This document shows positions 1-8,493 of a stretch of DNA of 32,406 nt, in pieces. This DNA is from an archaeon (GTDB lineage: Archaea > Thermoplasmatota > E2 > UBA202 > JdFR-43), in contig JAJRYN010000095.1 in assembly GCA_024275755.1 (NCBI GenBank), positions 1 to 32,406 on the forward strand, read 5' to 3'. Position 1 is the stretch's first letter. Each line of letters opens with the position of its first letter. A program made the translations under genes and the position numbers. Under the pieces are notes generated by a model that saw only the letters and a list, made by a program, of their open reading frames with translations, searched no databases and was not told the DNA's origin.

Positions 1-1005
1 ATGGCAGCAGGCGCAAGTGGGTATGACGTGTATATAACAAATGAACCGATGGATGAGGCAGATGCATATTTCATCTACACCAGAGGTAAAATGAACAATA
101 CTCTATTTCTGCCTCCGTCCATTCTAAATCTTTTCAATCAGAGTAAGCCGGTATTTCTTGAAGTGGCCTATGATTTGCCAAATGAGGGAAGTTGGGAGTA
201 TATAAGGAGTAAACTTGGAATTAATCAGAAAGAATTTTTGAGTCTTTTTGGGACATGGCAAGTAGAAGCCTAATACAATGGCGTAAAATATTATCATCTG
301 AGTGATGACTGGTATTTGTTCAATCCTATTGAACCTGAAGATGTTGACGGAGAAATTCTATCATACGGAAAATTTTTGGGAAAAACATATGCATTTGTCA
401 TCAAAAATGAGAATTTTGTTTTCATAAATGGAGCTGGCTTGGATGCGGAGGCAAGCTTTCCAATATCAAACATACTGAATGATGCTCTGCAAAGACCATT
501 TCATGGAATCTGCAGCGTAGGCAAAACATCTGTTTTTTATGCATATGATGACACGATATTGAAGATAAAATTCCCTTATGATGTGGAAAGAGTTGAATAT
601 ATGGAAAGAGGCATGGAAGGAAATGTAGAAACTGGAGAAATTGTTTATACAGATGAGTTTAGCTATGCCCTTGACAGGGGAGACTTGCTCATTCTGAAAC
701 TCACACTCAATGAAACATTCAGCATATCTATAAAAAGACCAAGAAATCATTTATACATAAATGACAGAGAAATTATACCGCTGCAAAAAACTGTTGTTAT
801 AGGAAAAATAACAATAGAAATGGAAACAATAAACATTGATTCAATTGAAATTTATGTAGATGGTGTCCTAAAATATAAAGGCAATGAAACACAATGGCTT
901 TTTGATGAAAAAGCATTTGGCACTTATGAAATAAAAGCGGTTGGCTATCATGATAGCGAGACATGCGAGGATATTGTGGAAGCGTTTATGGTGAATGTGT
1001 TCTAA
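1..1005 (+). pseudogene. Surface-type protein gene, 5' end outside the window, broken by an in-frame TAA
   Basis: The frame is open at the left edge, so the true start probably lies upstream. It runs to a TAA at 271-273 and then continues in the same frame, without any shift, for more than 240 further codons to a stop at 1003-1005. Residues just after the TAA (YNGVKYYHL, DDWYLFNP) read as normal protein, so one gene seems to have been interrupted by a single nonsense codon. The last ~80 residues look like an Ig-like beta domain (IEIYVDGVLKYKG, GTYEIKAVGYHD), common in archaeal surface proteins; the part before the TAA is not recognised. The TTG at 316 could only start the second part poorly and has no clear ribosome site. 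It converges with the pilin operon at 1026. Alternatives are a sequencing error or readthrough. Broken frame: fairly sure; function: unknown. Confidence 0.6.
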
Positions 1006-1025
1006 GTACAAATGTTTTTACTATG

Positions 1026-1916
1026 TTAAGAAATGTGAATCTTTACAACGTCATATTCAATATTGTTCCCTTCATCTGCTGCCGTAACTCTTATCCAGTA
1101 CTCTCCATACTGTTCAATTTTTTCCTTCTCTAGTATACACTCCCATTTTTCCCATTCCATGGCAGATTTTTCTTCTATCACAATCCAATCTGATGTTGAA
1201 CTTTTATATTCAACTTTGATGTATTTAATACCAATATCATCGAATACAACCCATTGGATAAGTATGTCACCGTACGAATACGTTCCCTCTACTGGGCTGA
1301 TTATAGAAACAAAAGGAGGATTATTATCAAAATAAGGGATAAAATTGGAATTGTTAGAATGAATGAGAATGTATTTTTTATTATGATACTTAACTAACTC
1401 GAATGTTATTTCAAATTTTCCTTCAGCTTTTAGTATGAGACCTTCTTCGGGCTTTTTAATCAGCCAGTTGCCATCCTTGTATTCTCCCAATCTGATTCTT
1501 ATATCTTCATCAAGCCAGTGAATCTTTTTACTTCTCCCTTCTACTTTATATACGATAACAGTTCCATCTTCCATCAGGTTTCTCTCTAATTGTCCATCGT
1601 TATCTGGATCTGGATCTGTGCCTATACCAAGATAATTTAATTGTGACGGGAGATCAAAACTAAAGGTTCTTCTTTCTCCACTCTGTGTCTTATAGTCCTC
1701 ATAAAGTGCAACATCTCGTGCATCTCCAGTAATCATTTCCTGAAAAAGATTGTCTAGTGCATTAACTTGCCTTTCCACCTTTGCTTCAGCAATCGAGGGC
1801 ATTATATTTTTTAATCCAACATAAAATAGGCTACTTATCACAACTATAACAACTATACTCATCAATAGCCGCATTGATATAAATGTCGCCCCCCTTCTAT
1901 CGACTATCATGTTCAT
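1026..1916 (-). CDS. Pilin-like protein with C-terminal Ig-like domain (296 aa)
   Basis: The N-terminus has a short basic leader ending in DRRG, followed by a ~20-residue hydrophobic helix (MRLLMSIVVIVVISSLFYVG). This is the layout of an archaeal class III (type IV pilin-like) signal cut by a prepilin peptidase. The ~170-residue middle part is unassigned and contains an acidic DPDPDND stretch. The last ~95 residues, from NNPPFVSIISP to the end, read as an Ig/FnIII-like beta domain (GEYWIRVTAADEGNN). It is the last gene of the 10053-to-1026 operon, 13 nt after the preceding stop. ATGs at residues 1 and 3 are equally possible and there is no strong ribosome site. Inferred role: an outward-facing minor pilin or surface adhesion subunit. 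Confidence 0.7.
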   Translation of the reverse strand: MNMIVDRRGATFISMRLLMSIVVIVVISSLFYVGLKNIMPSIAEAKVERQVNALDNLFQEMITGDARDVALYEDYKTQSGERRTFSFDLPSQLNYLGIGTDPDPDNDGQLERNLMEDGTVIVYKVEGRSKKIHWLDEDIRIRLGEYKDGNWLIKKPEEGLILKAEGKFEITFELVKYHNKKYILIHSNNSNFIPYFDNNPPFVSIISPVEGTYSYGDILIQWVVFDDIGIKYIKVEYKSSTSDWIVIEEKSAMEWEKWECILEKEKIEQYGEYWIRVTAADEGNNIEYDVVKIHIS

Positions 1917-1929
1917 TTTAATTTTATTC

Positions 1930-2526
1930 TTATTTTTTTGTCTTTCTTCTAATTAAAACAAATGACATACCCACCGCTGCCAACAAAAATCCAGTTTCAA
2001 ATCCTGGTATTCCCCCACCTCCGTTCTCATCTCCACCACCGCCATTAGCGTCTCCATTCCATTCCTCTGAGGAAATGTAAGCAAGGAGGATGGTTTTATC
2101 AATGGCGCAAGCATCACTCATGGTTTTAGTAAACTGCGCATAAAAATTAAGAGGAGCTGTTCCTCCTGCCCAGTTTTCTGTAGATCTAATAACCCAGTTG
2201 TATGTATAAGTCTGCCCAGCTGGGGCATTCTCTTTATGAATGTCCTCGTCCATTCTCGATGGACCATCAATGATTTCAAAAGCAGGTGTGGCACCTGGTT
2301 CATATAGATGTAAATCAAGGTGGCATTCTTTTTTGATTCGCACCTCTATTTTCACTTCAAAGGGCTCGTGCACCTTCAAAGTAATATCCTCTACGGGGGT
2401 TTCCCTCCATCCAACATCTTCGTGTAACTTTATCCAAACATTTATTTCTCCATATTCACATTCCCAAGCGTTACAAAGAGGTAGTAAAAACACTATCCCA
2501 AACAATATGTACAACACTCTCTTCAA
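1930..2526 (-). CDS. Sarcinarray (MAST)-like secreted protein with PGF-CTERM anchor (198 aa)
   Basis: An N-terminal Sec signal (MKRVLYILFGIVFLLPLCNA) precedes a ~130-residue beta-rich domain with EYGEINVWIKL, HEPFEVKIEVRIKK, FEIIDGPS and TYTYNWVIRSTENW. This pattern resembles, from memory, the sarcinarray/MAST family of methanosarcinal surface proteins. A Gly-rich spacer (about 160-172) leads to PGF at 174-176, a hydrophobic helix and a basic tail RRKTKK, which is a PGF-CTERM signal. Such proteins are cut by archaeosortase A and attached to lipid. The start is TTG at 2526, directly after the preceding stop; a near-perfect GGAGGTGAT ribosome site overlapping that stop region decides it. An archaeosortase should exist elsewhere in the genome; none is in this window. 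Confidence 0.72.
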   Translation of the reverse strand: MKRVLYILFGIVFLLPLCNAWECEYGEINVWIKLHEDVGWRETPVEDITLKVHEPFEVKIEVRIKKECHLDLHLYEPGATPAFEIIDGPSRMDEDIHKENAPAGQTYTYNWVIRSTENWAGGTAPLNFYAQFTKTMSDACAIDKTILLAYISSEEWNGDANGGGGDENGGGGIPGFETGFLLAAVGMSFVLIRRKTKK

Positions 2527-2540
2527 TTAATCACCTCCTA
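2516..2540 (-). promoter_or_regulatory. Strong ribosome binding site supporting a TTG start
   Basis: On the - strand GGAGGTGAT stands directly before TAATTG, where TAA ends the upstream gene and TTG opens the MAST-like gene. The match to the archaeal anti-Shine-Dalgarno sequence is essentially complete, so the non-ATG start is well supported. It also shows that internal genes of this operon use Shine-Dalgarno initiation, while first genes of transcripts in this window look leaderless. Confidence 0.75.
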
Positions 2541-5500
2541 TTTTTTTAGATGGTAAACCATTTTCCTCATAGGGGTAACTCGTTGGATTTATATCCCCTA
2601 CAAAACCTGGAGGAGTGATGGCTATATTTATTGTTTTTATTTCAAAATCAATTGGCATGTTTACACCTATTTTATGTCCTGAGCACAAATCATCATAAAC
2701 AGCTATCAAATTATTCTCCATGTAACCTCTCACGAAGCTGGTTTCTTTGTTTCCAAACAAAAGGTCAGGCATCATTTCTCCTATGGTGTCAGTAACTTCA
2801 AATTTTGCGAATTGTCCTTGAATTTCAATATACCATGCATTTACTGTGATGACCCAAGGAGTAATGGGCGTAGGAAGAATTGGTAAACCAGTTGGACCAA
2901 AAAGACAAATGTTCTTCACTTTGAAACGATATGGAGAATTGCTATTCAGATTCTTATAAGTAAAATAGTCTGGTTCTTGATTTATAGCAAAACCTATTTG
3001 TTCTTCCCATTTTATATCTTCCGTTTTTATATCCATTTTAAGGGGCATGGTTAGCCCAAATTGCAAGGAAGGTAAACTATAAGCATCGAGTCCACTTTCT
3101 GCAGCTTTTTTCTTAGCATCTTCTCTTTCCTTCATTAAATTTCCTCCAACATTCTGTTTTTCAAGTGCTTTTGTTATATTTTCTCCAATACTTTCCTTCA
3201 GATTTTTTTTGATTGATTTAATGCATTCCATATCGTATGTACATACCATGCTCTCATCTTTGCTATTATTCTAGCTGCACAGCTGATGTAATTGCTATCT
3301 TCGCCCCTGTATCTCTCGTCGTCAATGTATTTGTATACCCTTCTACTAAATTTGTCATTAAGCTGAGAAATGTGATTTTCAATAGTTTCATTATAATCCT
3401 TTTTTCTATATTCATACCCTTCATCAATGGTTGCATTTATTTTATCATCTTTTATCATTTCCAATATCTCTCGTAATGCGAATTCAACTTCACCTCCGTA
3501 ACCTTCCAACCATTTCATAGCATAGTCTTTCTTATTCTCGTTACTCCTCCAAGTAAAGCTGGTAAAACTTGATTCTTTATGAAATTCTTTCAATATGTAT
3601 TCTCTCTTCTGTATAAAATAAGTAACGAAATCTTTAGAGATGTTATATAGATTGTAATCAAGTCTTGAATGTGCTACACCATTTGTCTCAAGAATTATTT
3701 GTTTCTTTAGGAAGGGCTTATCTACATCATTAATAACATTTACGGCAACTACATTGAAAGTTATTCTTTCTTTCCAGATTTCCGTGAATATTTTTTGATC
3801 TGTTATTTCCCATCCCACTATCCTGTCATTTACAATAATTGGTTCTTTATGAACATATGTATGGTCTCTACGCCGTGTGACTATCCAGCTTTCTTCATAG
3901 GGATATTGATTTACGATGTCTCCAGTATCCAGCTTTTTAGTAATACTAGATGCATTATATGACCACTCAGTGGATGATGCCTTTTCCCAGTATGAATCAT
4001 CTCTCGGATCATAAGGATTCCAAATATTATCTATGCTTATAGAAACTGTTGTCCTAAAATCGGCTTTATACGTTTCATCTATTAATTGTCCCAGTCGGTT
4101 AACAACTTTTTCGTTTAAATCATGTAATACCGTTCTTTCATATCCTCTTGGTTCTTTAGAAGGTATGTATTCGTATATTTTTCCACTAATATTTAGATAA
4201 GGGCCGTGATATGTATTCTCTTGTCTAATATCATTTGTTGAAGCATTTTTATAAATATATGGAGGGGGAGAAATATAAACGTACTTTTTATCATCTTCAC
4301 TGAAGCTATATCCTTTGAATTCTTGTAAAGGTTTATTTTCGCCTGTCTCCTCACAATAGTAATAATATGTGTAAATTGTTTTATATAGTATATCTTCCGC
4401 TATTCGTGTTATATTTAGTTCTCCTCTTGTCTCTGGGTCAAAAACGTTTTTTTCAGCTTCCGAGAGAACCTCCGGATTGTTACTTATAGAAAGAATAGCA
4501 TTTTCATCCATATTAGAAAAAATATCATCGATGCTCCTTTCAAGAAATGCATCCTTGACTTTTTCTTCCATTTCTTCTGTTCCAGGCATTCCAGTAGCTG
4601 CAAAATCTTTTATATTCAGGAGTAAATGAATGGCAGCAAGAGGGTCAATACTGTTAAACACCATAAATTCTTCAAATAAAAGCACTCCATTTATAAGATA
4701 ACGCAACCACCTATTATCAACAATGTTTGGAATTTTTTCATACATTCCTGCATATTGAGCTAAAGCTCTCGCCTCAGTGTATATTTCGCTCAGCAATGTA
4801 GTAAGAATGAATGCACCATTTCCATTCAAACTCTTTTCATAAATATGCGTCATTTCCATGAGGAGAGGCATTCTCGAAGTTACTAAAGTAGAAACTTTAA
4901 TAGTTTTTCTTCCTATAACCTTATTTTCATCCAGATCAATGATTTCAATTTGCAAGGGAAGACTAAATTTCCAATATGCCGCTATTTTATCTACAGGTTC
5001 GGAAAATAAACTTCTTATGCTTTCAGAAGGGGCAGATACAGGAGATGTATGTTCTCTATCCAATTTCATCTCAACTTCTTCTATTGTTATTTTTTTCCAA
5101 GTTTCTATAGGTTCATCTTCTTTTCCTACAACATTTATTGCATATCGCCCATTATTATAGGCGTTCCCCATATAATTCGCTAGTATATACGGGTTTAAAT
5201 AAACCCGAGTGATGTTTTTTGCCCAGTTCATATTAAATTTTTTCATATCTTCAAAGGTTTTCCATTGATGATTTTCAAAATCATAATTATTCCAGTCCCC
5301 TCCATTATACTCCATCGCTACCTTGCTATTTATATTTGGCTTGGTAACTGGATGTTTCCCCACAAAATCCATAGCTTTCATTCCTGCATAATTTAAAGCA
5401 ATAGATAAATCTGCTTGCATAAAGGAAAGCATGCTATCTATTTCTCCTATTTCTAAAGATAATTTAGTTTCTTCTGCAAGTTTATTTTCTAAATTTACTA

Positions 5501-5597
5501 TTACCGTAGATGTTACTACACTTCCAAATAACAAAAATACACCCAACACAGCAAATGGTATCCTCCCCCTCACATCATTCCAAAATTTCATTTTCAT
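2527..5597 (-). CDS. Large pilin-cluster surface protein (DUF7286-like), read as one ~1023-aa product only with a -1 shift at 3204-3210
   Basis: The zero frame runs from ATG 5597 (ATGA overlap with the previous stop; ATG 5591 is also possible, with GGGGTG upstream) to TGA at 3198-3200, about 799 residues. A second frame carries on from there to 2527 (SLPSLQFGLTMPLKMD, GPTGLPILPTPITPW, YIEIQGQFAKFEV). Slipping back one base on A_AAA_AAA (3210-3204) joins ...NALNQSKK to NLKESIGEN without a gap. The N-terminus NDVRGRIPFAVLGVFLLFGSVV is a signal/anchor-like helix. From memory, large haloarchaeal proteins of the DUF7286 type have a similar RxRxPFA-LGVLLL start and a C-terminal P-rich WY segment in one chain, so the two parts probably belong together. 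Read separately, the second part (start 3249) would lack any signal. Function unknown; surface-exposed, pilus-associated by context. Confidence 0.6.
3203..3210 (-). other. A8 run / A_AAA_AAA slippery heptamer at a frame change
   Basis: On the - strand the zero frame reads TCA AAA AAA ATC TGA. The third base of TCA and the next two codons form A_AAA_AAA, the X_XXY_YYZ shape used for -1 ribosomal slippage; an eight-A run also permits polymerase slippage. One step back gives AAA AAA AAT CTG AAG and opens the downstream frame. I see no convincing stem just downstream. A missing A in the assembly would look the same. Confidence 0.55.
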
Positions 5598-6895
5598 ACA
5601 CCCCATACCATAAGAGTGATTTCTGCCCGGGTTATGCTTATTCTATTTAGTGTCCAATCATATATTATCTCTTCAAATTCCCTAATTTCTTCTATGCCTT
5701 TCTTTATTAAATCCAATATATAATGAACAAATTCCCTCACACAGTTTTCAATATAATTGCTAAGTGTTGTAGCAGCCCCTTCCACAATCTCCTTAACGAA
5801 ATAATCAGCAACATCAGTTATTAAGGAAGAAACAGTTATTTCTTCTGTGGGCGGTTTCTCTATTTCTAATTTTTCGTAAATAAATTCTCCAATTATTTTA
5901 AATGAACTATTCAGTATGCTCATTATAGGTGCTCCGACTGTTTTTTCAAATTTTTCCGTTGTTTTCTCCGTTAATTTTTCTATTATTTTTTCCAGTTCAT
6001 CAAAAATCATGTGGAGTACAATATTAACTACACCTTCAAAAATTATATTCCCTTCCTCATCTTCTAGTCCCAAGAATAGAAAGCCATTTATCAGTCCAGT
6101 GATATTTTCTACCAAACTGTTCTCCAATTTTTTCCAGCTTTCATCGCTATGTGGCATACTATCTAAACATTCTTCTATGCGCCCAATCGTATTCATATAA
6201 TATGAGGATTCTTCGATCCTCTTTCTTAATTGATTAGGCGCCAAAATTATTTCATCATCTCCTATCTTCACCTTTGGTGAAAATGGCATCGTTATCCAAG
6301 TTTTTGCCACGTACGCATTTTTTGGAGGAGAGGGACCAAGATACATTTCTCCACCAAAAGGTATTCCTATAATTGGATGCCATCTTGCTGAAAAATTAAA
6401 TTGATATTCGGTACCTAAAATAAGATTTAATTGTCGTGATATATTTTCTTTCAATTTATCGGTAAAGCTCTTTGTTAATAAATTTGCTTGTATTTTTTTC
6501 TTGTCGGCAGGTATTAAAAGCTGGCAAGCCAAACATTCTGCTATAAGTTCTCCGTAGCTCTTGTGATTTTGTGTTCTCCCTGCAATCCAGTCCAAGATTG
6601 CACCACCAAAATCTTTACTATCAAGAATATTTATCTCTTGCTTTTCAAACAAAGATTTTATTATATCTTCTGCTAAACAATAACTAAAGTTGTCTTTTGT
6701 TGTTGCTAAAAGAACTAAAAGAGTTTCATCGACTATCTCATTTTTTTCTCTTTCTATTTGACTCTCCATAATGATGTCATTTGTGAAAGCAGGCATCAAA
6801 ATTGCTCCTGAAATCGAAACCATTAGTACAAAAAGAATTGCATCTTGCATTGCTGAAAGCCCTCTTTTATCTTTTAAAAAACGGTTTTCTTTCAA
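5594..6895 (-). CDS. Pilin-like membrane-anchored protein (433 aa)
   Basis: Residues 1-12 (MKENRFLKDKRG) form a basic leader ending in KRG, followed by LSAMQDAILFVLMVSISGAILMPAF, a class III signal with a hydrophobic N-terminal helix. The remaining ~390 residues are soluble and mostly helical with amphipathic stretches such as LEKIIEKLTEKTTEKFEK; no enzyme motif is visible. The start is TTG at 6895, supported by GGAGG seven bases upstream and lying one base after the stop of the shifted upstream frame at 6897. Its stop overlaps the next start as ATGA. By position it is a companion of the large DUF7286-like protein, and it could be a DUF7284-type equivalent; that name is a guess. Confidence 0.68.
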   Translation of the reverse strand: MKENRFLKDKRGLSAMQDAILFVLMVSISGAILMPAFTNDIIMESQIEREKNEIVDETLLVLLATTKDNFSYCLAEDIIKSLFEKQEINILDSKDFGGAILDWIAGRTQNHKSYGELIAECLACQLLIPADKKKIQANLLTKSFTDKLKENISRQLNLILGTEYQFNFSARWHPIIGIPFGGEMYLGPSPPKNAYVAKTWITMPFSPKVKIGDDEIILAPNQLRKRIEESSYYMNTIGRIEECLDSMPHSDESWKKLENSLVENITGLINGFLFLGLEDEEGNIIFEGVVNIVLHMIFDELEKIIEKLTEKTTEKFEKTVGAPIMSILNSSFKIIGEFIYEKLEIEKPPTEEITVSSLITDVADYFVKEIVEGAATTLSNYIENCVREFVHYILDLIKKGIEEIREFEEIIYDWTLNRISITRAEITLMVWGV

Positions 6896-6896
6896 T

Positions 6897-7393
6897 TTAT
6901 ACCCTCCATACTGTTACTACAATCTCGCCGTATCTTATGTCTCCTTCAAAGAACTTAATTGCTACTTTTCTGGATGCTGATACCATCTCCTTATCCTGGA
7001 TGCTACTTTCAGATTTTATTCTGATGGTTTCTTTTTTCCATTTTCATCATACCAGAAAAATTTGACACTGTAGTCGTAACCTACCGGATTGCAAAAATTT
7101 TTCAATTCTTCGATACTTACACTTTTTATAGAGCTCTCATCAATTAGGAGAGGATTATTTGCATCACTTGTGCTTATTATTGGGCTATCTTGCGTAGTCA
7201 ACTTCAAAACAACATAATGAGCCACTTCATATAATTCCTTGTTTTCCACTTTTTGATTATGTATATAATATACTCCTGCTATCATTGCAAAAAATAAAGC
7301 GAAACCTATCATAACTATCATTAGAGCGGGTAAGGAAGTAAATTCTTCTGCCACCCCTCTCTTATTTTTTATGAACTTTTTAAAGCTTTCCAT
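6897..7393 (-). CDS. Pilin-like protein (DUF7287-like), complete only with a -1 shift at 7031-7037 (~165 aa)
   Basis: The start at 7393 is decided by GGAGG six bases upstream, just after the previous stop; a longer start at 7420 would overlap the upstream gene. The N-terminus MESFKKFIKNKRG plus VAEEFTSLPALMIVMIGFALFFAMIAG is a class III signal. The zero frame stops at TAA 7016-7018 after WYDENGKKKPSE. In the -1 frame the chain continues as ETIRIKSESS, IQDKEMVSAS, RKVAIKFF and GEIVVTVWRV, and stops at 6897-6899, one base before the next start. Small haloarchaeal pilin-cluster proteins (DUF7287, from memory) end in a similar VS-SR-V...V-VW pattern. Without the shift, about 120 bases would stand unused inside an otherwise gap-free operon. 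Confidence 0.65.
7031..7037 (-). other. A_AAA_AAG slippery heptamer in frame, followed by a short stem-loop
   Basis: The zero frame reads GGA AAA AAG AAA CCA TCA GAA TAA, so A_AAA_AAG is in exact phase. This is the heptamer used for programmed -1 frameshifting in bacterial dnaX. Six bases after it, TCAGA (7024-7020) can pair with TCTGA (7013-7009) around a six-base loop holding the zero-frame stop; the stem is weak. No strong Shine-Dalgarno-like stimulator is visible upstream. A one-base assembly deletion would look the same. Confidence 0.6.
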
Positions 7394-7394
7394 A

Positions 7395-8048
7395 TCACTC
7401 CTCCGATTGATACACAACAACTAATCCTATACTCTCAAGATTTCCCTTTTCCTTTCCCTCCTTTTCGAAATAGATAAATGTCTTTTCAATAACTAAAGGC
7501 TTTTTAATATCCAAATGGAGAGGGTTAAGGGCTAAATTTTTAGCAGTTTCTTCTAATTCACTTTCTAAAAGAGATTCTACATCTGTTTTCTTTTGATAAG
7601 GTAAAGGGTCGATGCTATCGCCGGAATAGCCATATAACTCTTTTAACCACTGGTGCAGTTCCTCGCCAGTACACCACTCATGCTTCAAATAATCGATGCG
7701 AATATGGGGTTTTATAATTAGAGCTTCTACTTCTTTTATTTCTTTTTTAATTCGACCGTCCGTTCTTATTACAATAACATAATCAGTCGAAAGGTATGCA
7801 TCGTAAGAAAAATTTTTTTGAGGCAACATAAAAAGCGCGGAATTAGGTGCTGTTTTTAAATCGGCTATCTCTATCATGGTAGCTATTTCTGATGCTACTG
7901 CTTTTGCTTCCGCCTCCTTCTGCCAGTCGGAATAAAATGTCAAGCTTGCAATCGACATTAGTAGAACGGCTGTAGCCAATAAAAGAGCTATTTGACTTAA
8001 TAGCCAAGATACAACACCCTCTTTATTGAGATGGATAAATTTTAACAT
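7395..8048 (-). CDS. Pilin-like protein (217 aa), possibly DUF7288-like
   Basis: From ATG 8048 the N-terminus is MLKFIHLNKEG followed by VVSWLLSQIALLLATAVLLMSIASL, a class III signal and helix. The rest is a ~180-residue soluble domain of beta and helix (YVIVIRTDGRIKKEI, EEVEALIIKPH, IGLVVVYQSEE). A start at 8066 is open but overlaps the upstream gene more; GGAGGTAG lies about 10 bases before 8048. It overlaps the end of the upstream pilin gene by 26 bases and is followed immediately by the DUF7287-like gene, so translation is probably coupled. No enzyme motif; likely a minor pilin or pilus assembly partner. Confidence 0.68.
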   Translation of the reverse strand: MLKFIHLNKEGVVSWLLSQIALLLATAVLLMSIASLTFYSDWQKEAEAKAVASEIATMIEIADLKTAPNSALFMLPQKNFSYDAYLSTDYVIVIRTDGRIKKEIKEVEALIIKPHIRIDYLKHEWCTGEELHQWLKELYGYSGDSIDPLPYQKKTDVESLLESELEETAKNLALNPLHLDIKKPLVIEKTFIYFEKEGKEKGNLESIGLVVVYQSEE

Positions 8049-8493
8049 ATTTCTCACTACCTCCATTTACCCTTTCAATCTCTAAGACAATTCTCGAAGA
8101 GCCGCCATGTAAAACCGCCTTGGTACTTTCTTTTCCTTTAAATTTTACATGTTCTGCAAAAAAGCTTTTATTGGTCCCCCATCTCATAAGAGTATAGTAA
8201 TGATTTGCTAAATTTTCGTCGGAAGAACCAAATACAACTCTTTTAACACTGTTAGGTAGATTAACATCTATTGTTATCCTCGTTCCTTCTTCTCCTGTTA
8301 TATACATTAATTCTGCCTCATTAACGATTTGTTTGACCTCTCTTACCGCCTTTTTCATTTCATTCTCTTTCCAAAGAGTATATGCAGCAGCGCTCATTAG
8401 AAAAATCGCTATTCCTGCAACAATTACTGCTATTACATATTGCATAGGCAACTCCAGAATGCCCTGTCTATTTTTACAAATATTTTGTCTCAT
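8023..8493 (-). CDS. Pilin-like protein with G|ILELPM signature (156 aa)
   Basis: The leader MRQNICKNRQG is followed by ILELPMQYVIAVIVAGIAIFLMSAAAYTL. The ILELP(M/L)(Q/R) stretch right after the cleavage glycine recurs in the proteins at 9131-9544 and, as IEGLPMR, at 9547-10053. The mature part is a ~120-residue beta-rich domain (RITIDVNLPNSVKRVVFG, SSRIVLEIERV). The start overlaps the upstream stop as ATGA. By analogy with small haloarchaeal pilins it may be a structural or minor pilin; which subunit forms the filament cannot be told from sequence alone. Confidence 0.72.
   Translation of the reverse strand: MRQNICKNRQGILELPMQYVIAVIVAGIAIFLMSAAAYTLWKENEMKKAVREVKQIVNEAELMYITGEEGTRITIDVNLPNSVKRVVFGSSDENLANHYYTLMRWGTNKSFFAEHVKFKGKESTKAVLHGGSSRIVLEIERVNGGSEKYVKIYPSQ

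Noticed and set aside
271-273. Pyrrolysine or selenocysteine recoding to explain the in-frame stop
   Set aside because: The codon is TAA, which neither system uses.
2527-3249. Second part of the DUF7286-like protein as an independent gene starting at 3249
   Set aside because: It would overlap the upstream gene by 52 bases, has no signal peptide or ribosome site, and its first residues only make sense after the A8 junction.
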